Below, one piece after another: positions 1 to 6,697 of a stretch of 8,363 nucleotides of DNA; position 1 is the stretch's first letter; the number at the start of each line of letters is the position of its first letter. The DNA comes from JBHPGW01 sp042569785 (GTDB lineage Bacteria > Planctomycetota > Phycisphaerae > Sedimentisphaerales > Anaerobacaceae): contig JBHPGW010000098.1 of NCBI GenBank assembly GCA_042569785.1, positions 1 through 8,363 of the forward strand. The letters are read 5' to 3'. Made by a program: the position numbers and the translations under genes. The notes under the pieces were generated by a model, which was not told the DNA's origin, made no database searches, and saw nothing but the letters and a program-made list of their open reading frames with translations.

Positions 1-713
1 ACTGGGATAATACAGGAACTGTACCTGAAGGCACCGGATATGTTGTCTTTGACGACACTCCTGACCCGGATGGACAGGGTGGTATATATTTCGGCGGTAA
101 AGGTATTCAGGTTGGCGACTACTTCGACCCCGGCCCATACGCGATAGCCGACCATAATATTTCGATCACCGCATGGATAAAAGGCGACACCCCGCGTGCC
201 TCGGATCACGTGATCGTCAGCAAGGCCCAAGACTATGTCTTTAGCGTCCTCTACCTCAACGACAACAAATATATCAACTTCCACGTCGAAGGCATCGGCT
301 TTATTTCCGGCGGTATCGAAGAAGGTGATCTAATGGACGATGAATGGCACCATGTAGCGGCAGTCAGGGACGCCAACTATATCAGAGTTGTCGCTGATGG
401 TCTTCAGCTTAACTCAACAGGCGCAGGCACAGCCGATCTGAAGGCTAATAATTATCCTTTAGTGATCGGCAACGACTACACCAAAAGTAGAGGCTACAGC
501 TGGGTAGGTTCTATGGACGACGTAAGGGTATATGACTACCCTCTGGATGCCAACGAGGTTATTTATATTGGTTTCCCGGCAGGCAGGATCGTTCCTATAT
601 TTGAACGTGATTGCGACCTCTACCAGGAAGAGCCTTTCGGTGAGCGAGCGATTAACTTCAAGGACTTCGCTATGATGGTGGACACCTGGCTTGATTGGAG
701 GCTCTGGCCTTAA
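1..713 (+). CDS. Secreted LamG-domain protein, C-terminal part (5' end outside window)
   Basis: The reading frame is open from base 3 to a TAA at 711-713, giving the last 236 residues; the GTG at 210 is an internal codon, not a start. The visible part is a LamG/concanavalin A-like jelly-roll domain. Its landmarks are the strand ISITAWIKG, the DDEWHHVAAVRD motif, a VVADG turn and the closing GSMDDVRVYDYPLDANEV, typical of LamG domains that bind or present carbohydrate on secreted proteins. After the domain comes a short linker with a lone Cys, then a tail with INFKDFAMM...WL. I know such FxDFAxxxxxWL tails from many Phycisphaerae surface proteins, where they resemble half of a dockerin-like or EF-hand repeat; here the acidic calcium loop is largely lost. 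The substrate and the N-terminal modules cannot be seen. The gene is followed by a strong terminator, so it ends its transcription unit. Confidence 0.88.
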   Translation, partial: WDNTGTVPEGTGYVVFDDTPDPDGQGGIYFGGKGIQVGDYFDPGPYAIADHNISITAWIKGDTPRASDHVIVSKAQDYVFSVLYLNDNKYINFHVEGIGFISGGIEEGDLMDDEWHHVAAVRDANYIRVVADGLQLNSTGAGTADLKANNYPLVIGNDYTKSRGYSWVGSMDDVRVYDYPLDANEVIYIGFPAGRIVPIFERDCDLYQEEPFGERAINFKDFAMMVDTWLDWRLWP

Positions 714-764
714 CAACTGATGATGAGAAAGGGCTGACTTTAGTTAGCCAAATGTAGTAACAAC

Positions 765-804
765 GCGGGGCCTGTGTAAAAACACAGGCCCCGCTTCTTT
801 TTTT
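765..804 (+). terminator. Strong Rho-independent terminator of the LamG gene
   Basis: A perfect 13-bp GC-rich stem (765-777 pairs with 782-794) has a 4-base AAAA loop and is followed by a T-rich tract, TTCTTTTTTT. It lies about 50 bp after the LamG stop codon. The opposite strand has no good T tract after the stem, so it should act mainly on plus-strand transcription. Confidence 0.95.
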
Positions 805-864
805 GCTCTGTGAAATATCGCTTTCATAATTGATATGTTTAGATTTATTCTATGGGCTGAGTTC

Positions 865-1011
865 TCAAATACCTTTTGTGGATAATTCGTCTTTTGGTCG
901 GTGTTTCCATCTTCTGTGCAGCCACCAGTATTGTGTTGGGTCATCTCGGACAAAGTCTTCGATGGCTTTTGTATATTCAGCAGTGATCCATTTCAATGGA
1001 TCGTCTTTTGC
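865..1011 (-). pseudogene. Relic: C-terminus of an LpxL/HtrB-type lipid A acyltransferase
   Basis: Read on the minus strand from about 1011 to a TGA at 865-867, this codes for roughly 49 residues including WITAEYTKAIEDFVR and QYWWLHRRWKHRP. The second motif is the hallmark C-terminal end of Kdo2-lipid A lauroyl/myristoyl acyltransferases (LpxL/HtrB family), inner-membrane enzymes that add a secondary acyl chain to lipid A. The family is about 300 residues long. The rest, including the catalytic HxxxxD/E motif, is missing, and the frame meets a TAA at 1021-1023. The segment runs straight into an IS30 transposase fragment, so it is a truncated remnant. The reading of the motif is sure; I infer that the gene was broken by the insertion element. 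No start codon or ribosome binding site precedes it. Confidence 0.7.
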
Positions 1012-1142
1012 TGGGCCTGCTTAGGACGATAGCCTCGCAAACCGGTATTGCGTGCCAGTTCCCTGCTGATAGTGCTGGGGTGAACGCCCAGTTCATCGGC
1101 AATCATATTTTGTTTTTTCTGTTCCATTAGATAATATCCAAT
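1005..1142 (-). mobile_element. Relic: N-terminal fragment of an IS30-family transposase
   Basis: On the minus strand, the frame between stops at 1143-1145 and 993-995 codes for about 49 residues. It includes IADELGVHPSTISREL, then ARNTGLRGYRPKQAQQK. This is the N-terminal helix-turn-helix of IS30-family transposases, which binds the element's inverted repeats, together with the usual GYRPKQAQ segment after it. A full transposase has about 300-350 residues with a DDE catalytic core; none of the core is present here. The first residues before the helix also look eroded. Downstream the frame runs into the LpxL relic in a different frame, with the junction near 1003-1013. I see no matching inverted repeats, so this is a dead fragment and not a mobile unit. 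Confidence 0.7.
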
Positions 1143-1236
1143 TTATCAATTTATTTTTCGCATTGTATTTATTGGCCAATACGTAAGCCGAGATTCTGCT
1201 CTGCCACGAGATCTTCCCGCAACAATTCCAGAAAAA

Positions 1237-2670
1237 TCAAATTTCCTCAAGCAATTTCCCATAGGGGTCGTATCTCGGGCACATTCTTGGTTTTGCCAAC
1301 CAGGCTTTTAATTCAGCAGTCAATTGTTTGGCTATCTCGGGTTTTTTGTCGATCAGGTTAATTGTTTCGCCGGGGTCCTTTTCAATATCATAGAGTTCGA
1401 CCGCTCTGCCATTATCGCATGCCAATAATTTCCATTTGCCCCGCCGCGCCACTTCTGTGGGCCAATCTTTGGTATTACGGAAACGGTCGAGTTGCCAGAA
1501 TACGGTGCCGCGATCCTTGACTTCTTTGCCTTTGGTCATATGCGGCAGTAGATTTAATCCATCAATTTCGAGTTTTTTCGGCACGTTGACTCCTGCGGCA
1601 GCGCAAAATGTCGGAAGCAAGTCGTTGGTATGCCCCAGAGTATTTGTTTCAGTTCCTGCCGGAATATGTCCAGGCCAGACGGCAATCATCGGCTCTCTGA
1701 TTCCGCCTTCATAAAGTGTAGCTTTTCCTTCTCTCAATGGGCCGGAACTGGTGCCGGTGACATTAGTAGGGCCGTTATCTGAGGTGAAGAAAATGAAGGT
1801 ATTCTCATATATGCCAAGTTTTTTCAGTTTTGCGACGATGGTTCCGATACTTGCGTCCATGTTTGACACCATAGAGCGGTAAAGCAGGTCATTACCGGTT
1901 GCTCCGCGGGCCTTGTATTTACTCAGGTGGGGCTCCGGTGCCGGTTCGTATGGCGTATGAGGAGCACAGTACCAGACGTTCATAAAGAAAGGACGGTCAG
2001 CCTTGTTATATTTTTCTATCATTTTGAGGCCTTCATCTACGCAGACATCATCCATCCAACCCTGTGCAGGTGGAAAAGGCTTGTCGTTGTAGTACATGTA
2101 TCCGGCGCCTTTGCGCTGAAAATATCCCTGTCTATCAAGCTGAAGATGAATTCCCTGCCCCTCGATTATTGTCAAATATTCATCAAAGCCCATCTCTATG
2201 GGCCCGGGCAGTGTTGGTTTGCCTGCAATGCGCGCATCAATGTGTTCCTTTTGCATACCAGTCAGATTCCACTTGCCGATGTGTGTGGTGGCATAGCCGC
2301 CGGACTGCAGCAAATGTGCAAGGCTAACAGTTCCTTCGGGCAGACGATGTGGTCCGGAAAACCAGAAAGTTGTGGCGTTATATAGAAGCGGATAGTGTCC
2401 GGTCATGCAACTTATGCGTGTGGGTGTACAAACCGGTGAGCCTGCGTAGAACTGAGTGAATTTCATTCCATCGGACGCCAGAGCGTCGATGTTTGGGGTG
2501 TCTATTTTTGTTCCTCCGTAACACGAGGGGTCGCCATAGCCCAGATCGTCACAGAGGATAAAAATAAGGTTAGGTTTATTGCGGGTTTTTCCATATGAAC
2601 AAAGTTGTGGTGATATTAAGGCCGAAGCCAAAGCGGTACCGGTAAGTTTCAGGAATTCTCTTCGTTCCAT
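1237..2670 (-). CDS. Tat-exported type I sulfatase (formylglycine-dependent)
   Basis: The protein has 477 residues. The ATG at 2668-2670 is chosen because AAAGGAGA sits 7-8 bases upstream and because the protein then opens with MERREFLKLTG, a twin-arginine signal; a longer frame to 2697 lacks a good ribosome site. It is an alkaline-phosphatase-fold sulfatase, hydrolysing sulfate esters outside the cytoplasm. Visible residues: metal ligands in LCDDLGYGD (Asp41, Asp42), the activation site CTPTRISCMTG with Cys81 to be oxidised to formylglycine, the second signature GYATTHIGKWNL (Lys133), His238 in APHTPY, Asp298-Asn299 in FTSDNGP, and Lys316 in REGKATLYEGG. The length is normal and the catalytic set is complete. 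The Cys form needs a maturase (anSME or FGE) encoded elsewhere. It follows the UroD-like gene by 98 bp on the same strand, so the two are probably cotranscribed. The substrate cannot be told; a sulfated polysaccharide is the likely class. Confidence 0.93.
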   Translation of the reverse strand: MERREFLKLTGTALASALISPQLCSYGKTRNKPNLIFILCDDLGYGDPSCYGGTKIDTPNIDALASDGMKFTQFYAGSPVCTPTRISCMTGHYPLLYNATTFWFSGPHRLPEGTVSLAHLLQSGGYATTHIGKWNLTGMQKEHIDARIAGKPTLPGPIEMGFDEYLTIIEGQGIHLQLDRQGYFQRKGAGYMYYNDKPFPPAQGWMDDVCVDEGLKMIEKYNKADRPFFMNVWYCAPHTPYEPAPEPHLSKYKARGATGNDLLYRSMVSNMDASIGTIVAKLKKLGIYENTFIFFTSDNGPTNVTGTSSGPLREGKATLYEGGIREPMIAVWPGHIPAGTETNTLGHTNDLLPTFCAAAGVNVPKKLEIDGLNLLPHMTKGKEVKDRGTVFWQLDRFRNTKDWPTEVARRGKWKLLACDNGRAVELYDIEKDPGETINLIDKKPEIAKQLTAELKAWLAKPRMCPRYDPYGKLLEEI

Positions 2671-2677
2671 TTTTATT

Positions 2678-2685
2678 TCTCCTTT
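2678..2685 (-). promoter_or_regulatory. Ribosome binding site deciding the sulfatase start
   Basis: On the minus strand AAAGGAGA lies 7 bases before the ATG at 2670. It selects that codon over the in-frame upstream codon at 2697 and places the twin-arginine signal at the very N-terminus. Confidence 0.85.
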
Positions 2686-2714
2686 AGCCTTAAACACGCT
2701 AAAACAATTTTACA

Positions 2715-2729
2715 GGGCCCAACCGGCCC
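2715..2729 (-). other. Small GC hairpin between UroD-like gene and sulfatase
   Basis: GGGCC (2715-2719) and GGCCC (2725-2729) form a 5-bp all-GC stem with a 5-base loop in the 98-bp gap between the two minus-strand genes. In the direction of transcription it is followed by an interrupted A/T stretch without a continuous T run, so it is a weak terminator at best. Partial termination or mRNA-end protection of the upstream cistron are possible. Confidence 0.35.
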
Positions 2730-2768
2730 AGGGCTTCATATGGAAAATCCTGGATCGAGTAGTTTTGC

Positions 2769-3884
2769 CTAATACCTGCCATACTTTTCTGCTATCTCAA
2801 CCATGGCTTTGAGGTTGTCTAATTTGGCCGTGGGCGGCACTTCGTCACCGGACGACAATACATATCCGCCACCTTCCATGGCTTCCTTCAGACAGTGTTT
2901 AGCCGCACGTCGAGCATCTTCAACGCTGCCATCCTGCAATATTAATGGATCAACGTTGCCTAAAAGACAGATCTGCCTGCCATATTTCTTTTTCGCTTCG
3001 CCCAGGGTGATATCACCTTCATTCTGTTCAAAATTCATAACGAAATGTGGCTTTGAATCAACTACCGTGGGTAAAAGTTTTCTCATTTTGCCAAGCGTAT
3101 AAAAACCAACCAACTTACCGCCTTGGCGAACCATATCACAGACCTGCTGCATCTCCGGGAAAAGCCACTCTCTGAACATTTCCGGACTAATACCCATCCC
3201 CGTCATCCAGCAGATATCATAAACGAACGCCTCACCCTTCGACTCAAGAAAGGACTCTACCTCCTTTTTCGTAATTTCAAGGGACAGGTCCATCAGTTCA
3301 TGGATCAACTCAGGCATATCAAACATATCCAGCATCATATTTTCCATGCCACGCATAAGGCACAACCTTGTAAACGCGGAATTCATAACAACGCTGGCAA
3401 CTCCGCCATCTCCCATATATTCGTAGGCCTGGTCTATTTCCTCATGTTCCGGCATAGGTGCCTGCTCTATTTGATCCTGCCAATATTGCATTACAACATC
3501 CCAGTCTTTCTTCTCTTTAACAAAATATTCATACTCAAAACCCAGAGTTGGATCGTCAGGAGCAAATCCTATGGTATGTTTGCCTGTAATTGTCCCTTTG
3601 CTATTAGATATAATTCTTTCATATTTTTTGTCGATGCCGCTACTGGGTATTTCTCGCAATTCCATTTTCCAGCGAGGAGCGTAATCGGAATTAGGACCAA
3701 TTGCAATGGGACCGCGAAACCATGTTGAACCAACAGCCCTGTGAGCATCAATTGTGTCTTTCCAGTGATATTTACCAAGCAGTTTTTCAGTAAAACGCCA
3801 GTGTATTAGCGGTGCAACCGGCACCTGCTCAGGTACTTGGCCTTTAAGGGCCGTAAGAAGGTTCTCTTTCTTTGTCATAGCCAT
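2769..3884 (-). CDS. UroD-fold methyltransferase-like protein, zinc ligands missing
   Basis: The protein has 371 residues. The first ATG (3882-3884) is preferred over the ATG two codons later because a CAGGAGA site lies about 10 bases before it. It belongs to the uroporphyrinogen decarboxylase superfamily (TIM barrel), in the branch containing MtaA/CmuA-type corrinoid methyltransferases. The marks are the N-terminal TKKENLLTALKG, a C-terminal LLGNVDP (308-313) and GGGYVLSSGDEVP with a closing LDNLKAMVEIAEKYG. It is not the haem enzyme HemE, whose active-site motifs are absent. Where MtaA-like enzymes carry a His-x-Cys zinc site, this one has GFYTLG (260-265), and the later Cys is Asp347. A zinc-thiol methyltransfer mechanism is therefore unlikely. 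It leads a probable operon with the sulfatase and is divergent from a second family member. Its exact reaction is unknown; a cytoplasmic role in catabolism of a methylated or sulfated substrate is inferred from context. Confidence 0.85.
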   Translation of the reverse strand: MAMTKKENLLTALKGQVPEQVPVAPLIHWRFTEKLLGKYHWKDTIDAHRAVGSTWFRGPIAIGPNSDYAPRWKMELREIPSSGIDKKYERIISNSKGTITGKHTIGFAPDDPTLGFEYEYFVKEKKDWDVVMQYWQDQIEQAPMPEHEEIDQAYEYMGDGGVASVVMNSAFTRLCLMRGMENMMLDMFDMPELIHELMDLSLEITKKEVESFLESKGEAFVYDICWMTGMGISPEMFREWLFPEMQQVCDMVRQGGKLVGFYTLGKMRKLLPTVVDSKPHFVMNFEQNEGDITLGEAKKKYGRQICLLGNVDPLILQDGSVEDARRAAKHCLKEAMEGGGYVLSSGDEVPPTAKLDNLKAMVEIAEKYGRY

Positions 3885-4318
3885 AATATTTGGTTCTCCT
3901 GTTAAAAATAAACTGAATTTAATATTTTCATTACAAAAAGTGTTTATGTGTGTTAAGTTTTTCTTTCGACCAGATCGGGTAACATTATATGTTATGCCTA
4001 AATATTAATACACTGTAATCGTTCACCATAAAAAAACTATTGACATCACTGAAAGACTCACATGTCATTTCTTGCACAATCTTCTAACATGCGTTTTTGC
4101 CTGGAAAAACATGCTCAAAATCGTAGTTTATTATAATTAATCCTTCCTGGCAAACCATTTATATTGCTGCAAATCTTACATATCTATTCTTGCAATAATT
4201 TTTTCGTTGTAAAGAGCTTTGAAAAATGATAAGGTTTTTGGAGGTATGACGATCATTTATGAAGTTTATTTGGCAGGCCAAAGCCGGGTATTTAAGGAAC
4301 CGTTAAATTATAATAATT
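3885..4318. promoter_or_regulatory. Divergent intergenic regulatory region between two UroD-like genes
   Basis: This 430-bp AT-rich gap holds no gene and must contain the promoters for both directions. Plus-strand candidate: a perfect TTGACA (4040-4045) with a weak TGTCAT 17 bp later, which would give a leader of about 260 nt. Minus-strand candidate: a TATAAT (3989-3984, reverse) without a clear -35, inside the palindrome at 3980-3994. An exact 8-mer TTCTTGCA occurs at 4069-4076 and 4187-4194, and GTTTTT/AAAAAC form an inverted repeat at 4093-4110. The AraC-type regulator encoded downstream is the natural candidate to bind here. The promoter positions are tentative. Confidence 0.5.
3980..3994. 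promoter_or_regulatory. Palindrome overlapping a minus-strand -10-like box (candidate operator)
   Basis: TAACAT-TAT-ATGTTA is a perfect inverted repeat with 6-bp arms and a 3-base centre. It lies 96 bp upstream of the minus-strand UroD-like start and contains TATAAT on that strand, where a bound protein could block or guide RNA polymerase. Short AT-rich palindromes arise by chance, so confidence is modest. Confidence 0.3.
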
Positions 4319-4325
4319 AGAGGAG
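4319..4325 (+). promoter_or_regulatory. Ribosome binding site deciding the second UroD-like start
   Basis: AGAGGAG lies 6 bases before the ATG at 4332. It rules out the in-frame TTG at 4326, which would touch the site. Confidence 0.85.
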
Positions 4326-4331
4326 TTGATC

Positions 4332-5462
4332 ATGACAGGTAAGGAAAGAATGCTAAAAGCGTTCTCGAATTCAGGCGAGCCTGACCGTGTCCCCTTTGAA
4401 CCGGGACTGGATTTTGACGCTTTAACCGATTTGTCCGGCCTGGATTATTGGGAATATAAGGAGCAAGGTCGAACTGAACTTAGTGAATTGATTAAATGGT
4501 CTGATAAGCTTGGCTTTGATGTATATTATTTTCTTGCCGACATTCCTGTCGCTAATCCGGGCAGGGATATTAAAGTAACCACAAACGAACTGCAACAGGA
4601 AGATTTGCGCATTATTGAAACAAATGTTTTGACCCCTAAAGGAGTTATACAAGAGCGCAGAAGGTGTCCGCGTTTCGCACCGGAATATTCCCATGAAAAG
4701 TTTATTAAGGATATTAACAAGGATTGGCCTGTCTTTAAACAATACTTTGGAGTAGATTGGCAGGTCGGTCAGAATTACTTTGACAAATATCATTGTGTTG
4801 GTGACAGAGGTGTTGTTGGCGCAGTTGTTCACACTCCTATCGACTTTTGGCAGGAATACCGTCATGGTGGAGCCGAGCAGATGATATGGGATTGCCTTGA
4901 TCAGGAAAAGCTTATGCTGGAATTCTGCGAATATTATCTGTTTCACTCCATAGAACATATAAAAAAACTTGGCAACTTGGATCCCAAACCCGACTTTATG
5001 ATGATTCATGGTTCGACTTCTTCTGCGAGTGTAATTTCTCCTCCGATCTTCAAGACTTATGTCTTACCGTATCTGCAGAAAGTTTCGTCATTGCTTAAAG
5101 ACATGGGCATAATAAGCCTGCTGCATGTTTGCGGCAAAAGTTACGAATGGCTTGATATAGTAGCCAATGAGACAGATATAAACGTCATGGATGCGCTGGA
5201 ACGACCCCCGTATGGTAATGTAGACTTGGCACGTGCAAAAAAAGAATACGGAAACAAGCTTTGCTTAAAAGGGAATGTAGCTGCCATCACAATGGCAATT
5301 GGTACAGTTCAGCAAGTGAGAGATGACGTTAGACGTTGTATCGACCAGGGCGCTGAAGGAGGCGGCTTTGTTCTTGCTGTTGGCGATAGTATAGGCCCTA
5401 AAGCAAAGCTTGAAAATATCGAGGAGTTTCTGAAAACAGCAGTTGAATACGGAAAGTACTGA
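4332..5462 (+). CDS. UroD-fold methyltransferase-like protein with partial zinc motif
   Basis: The protein has 376 residues. It opens with MTGKERMLKAFSNSGEPDRVP, the usual start of UroD-superfamily TIM-barrel proteins of the MtaA/CmuA-like branch. Later landmarks are LLHVCGKSYEWL (His265, Cys267), LKGNVAA (312-318) and GGGFVLAVGDSIGP with a closing LENIEEFLKTAVEYG. His265-x-Cys267 matches the first two zinc ligands of corrinoid-dependent methyltransferases, but the third, a Cys in the C-terminal GGG...G loop, is Asp352. It is a distant paralogue of the minus-strand UroD-like protein, sharing the GNV and GGG(F/Y)VL...GD blocks. The gene is followed after 72 bp, with no visible terminator, by an AraC-type regulator, so the two are probably cotranscribed. 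No corrinoid protein or reductive activase is encoded nearby. It may be a demethylase or methyl-transfer enzyme, or a repurposed decarboxylase or lyase; the substrate is unknown. Confidence 0.86.
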   Translation: MTGKERMLKAFSNSGEPDRVPFEPGLDFDALTDLSGLDYWEYKEQGRTELSELIKWSDKLGFDVYYFLADIPVANPGRDIKVTTNELQQEDLRIIETNVLTPKGVIQERRRCPRFAPEYSHEKFIKDINKDWPVFKQYFGVDWQVGQNYFDKYHCVGDRGVVGAVVHTPIDFWQEYRHGGAEQMIWDCLDQEKLMLEFCEYYLFHSIEHIKKLGNLDPKPDFMMIHGSTSSASVISPPIFKTYVLPYLQKVSSLLKDMGIISLLHVCGKSYEWLDIVANETDINVMDALERPPYGNVDLARAKKEYGNKLCLKGNVAAITMAIGTVQQVRDDVRRCIDQGAEGGGFVLAVGDSIGPKAKLENIEEFLKTAVEYGKY

Positions 5463-5534
5463 ATCGCCAAAAATATGGTTTAGTTTTTCTGATTTTACTA
5501 TTCATTGTATGAAAGGTTGATTTGTGGAAGCAGG

Positions 5535-6392
5535 ATGCAAAAGAACGATATAAAATTAGGCGAAAGAAAGTATATTGTTGAAAAGTCAGATCCTATTTAC
5601 GGAATTATAGACTCTGTTGCGATTGGTTTTGACAAAATCGCTCCCCATAAACAATTTGATTGCCCGAAACCCTGCTTAGATACCCTGGCAATTGAAATGA
5701 CCCTGTCGGGCAAAGCAGTCTTGTGTGTGGATGATTCAGTGATCAAGCATACACCTGACTCTATTATGGCTATGTTTCCGTCTGCCGATTTTTACGAGTT
5801 AACACAAGAAGAAGAATGGTGTTGCTGCTGGTTTGTTATCTGGGGTGCGTTACCCGATACTTTTGTTTCAAAACTTGGACTCAGTGAAACCTGCAAAATT
5901 ATACCCAAATCAAATTCAGAGACGAGAGTCGCTATGTTTGAAGTATGCAGGCTGGTACTGGAACAACCGGATAGCTGGATGTGGCCATTTTTAAGAAACT
6001 TAACGCATATACTTGACTATGTCATGACATCGCTTGTCATACCCAATGATCATAGCCAAACACTAATTGGCAAGGCAAGTGTTTTCATGAAGAATAATGT
6101 AAATCGCAATTTGACACTGGATGACATTTCCAGTTTCCTTTGTATGAGCAAATCTGACTTCTGTCATAAATTCAGCTGCGACGCGGGAACTTCACCAATA
6201 AAATATTTTAGACAATTAAAAATGGTACAGGCTAAAGAATTGCTTTGCGAGGGTTTTAATGTCTCCGAAACAAGTGAAAAACTGGGCTTTGAGAATCCAT
6301 ATCATTTTTCCAAACTTTTTAAACACATTGTTGGCATTACACCCTCAACATTTATAAAAGAGTCCAAACAGTTCACATTGCGAAACACCTAA
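5535..6392 (+). CDS. AraC/XylS-family transcriptional regulator
   Basis: The protein has 285 residues from the ATG at 5535. A modest GGAAG ribosome site lies 4 bases upstream; TTG codons at 5505 and 5517 would add ten or six residues but have no better site, so the start is not certain. Residues about 20-110 look like the cupin-type sensor domain of the family. The C-terminal ~105 residues are the double helix-turn-helix DNA-binding domain: helix-turn-helix 1 near 193-214 (LTLDDISSFLCMSKSDFCHKF), helix-turn-helix 2 near 242-263 (VSETSEKLGFENPYHFSKLF), then GITPSTFI. It probably senses a small molecule and activates the divergent UroD-like promoters from the 3885-4318 region. It is unusually Cys-rich, with 12 Cys including a Cys-Cys-Cys run at 96-98, which hints at metal or redox sensing but may only be drift. 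Confidence 0.9.
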   Translation: MQKNDIKLGERKYIVEKSDPIYGIIDSVAIGFDKIAPHKQFDCPKPCLDTLAIEMTLSGKAVLCVDDSVIKHTPDSIMAMFPSADFYELTQEEEWCCCWFVIWGALPDTFVSKLGLSETCKIIPKSNSETRVAMFEVCRLVLEQPDSWMWPFLRNLTHILDYVMTSLVIPNDHSQTLIGKASVFMKNNVNRNLTLDDISSFLCMSKSDFCHKFSCDAGTSPIKYFRQLKMVQAKELLCEGFNVSETSEKLGFENPYHFSKLFKHIVGITPSTFIKESKQFTLRNT

Positions 6393-6522
6393 AATCTATA
6401 AGAGGATTTTGTAAAGAATTTTATTGAGGGAGCAGTAGTAATTGCCTTGCTGGTCTGTAAGCAACAAAAATAGTTCGATACAGCCACGCAGCGCCTAACA
6501 AATTTTTGGTAAGTTCTTAACT

Positions 6523-6559
6523 CTAATTGTGTCAACTTATCACAGGACAAGACAATTAG
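6523..6559. repeat. 8-bp inverted repeat, CTAATTGT / ACAATTAG
   Basis: CTAATTGT at 6523-6530 is exactly inverted at 6552-6559 with a 21-base spacer. It could form a hairpin or mark the edge of a decayed element; no T tract follows, so it is not a terminator. Confidence 0.5.
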
Positions 6560-6697
6560 TTCGGAGCGGAGACGTTTTATCTCGACTAAAACCATCATTT
6601 TTTTTGGGGGGGGCATTGCCACCTCGAATTTTAAGGCGAAATCAGTGTTTTCAACGGGATATTGGGTATATGGCCCTGGTTTATTGCGACGCAAGAC

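Noticed and set aside
744..953. Minus-strand open frame of 69 codons
   Set aside because: It overlaps the terminator stem and the LpxL relic in another frame; it has no ribosome site and no recognisable motif.
1166..1245. Short minus-strand frame after the sulfatase stop reading LLREDLVAEQNLGLRIGQ
   Set aside because: Only 24 codons, overlaps the sulfatase end, has no start, and matches nothing I recognise.
4309..4314. Perfect TATAAT just before the second UroD-like gene
   Set aside because: It would start transcription at or inside the ribosome binding site, and no -35 box lies at the right distance.
2769..5462. Calling the two UroD-like proteins HemE (haem biosynthesis)
   Set aside because: Neither carries the HemE N-terminal substrate motif, both share features of the MtaA/CmuA-like branch, and the context is catabolic.
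6391..6410. AAAATC/GATTTT pair as terminator of the AraC gene
   Set aside because: A 6-bp AT-rich stem with no GC core and no T tract is too weak.
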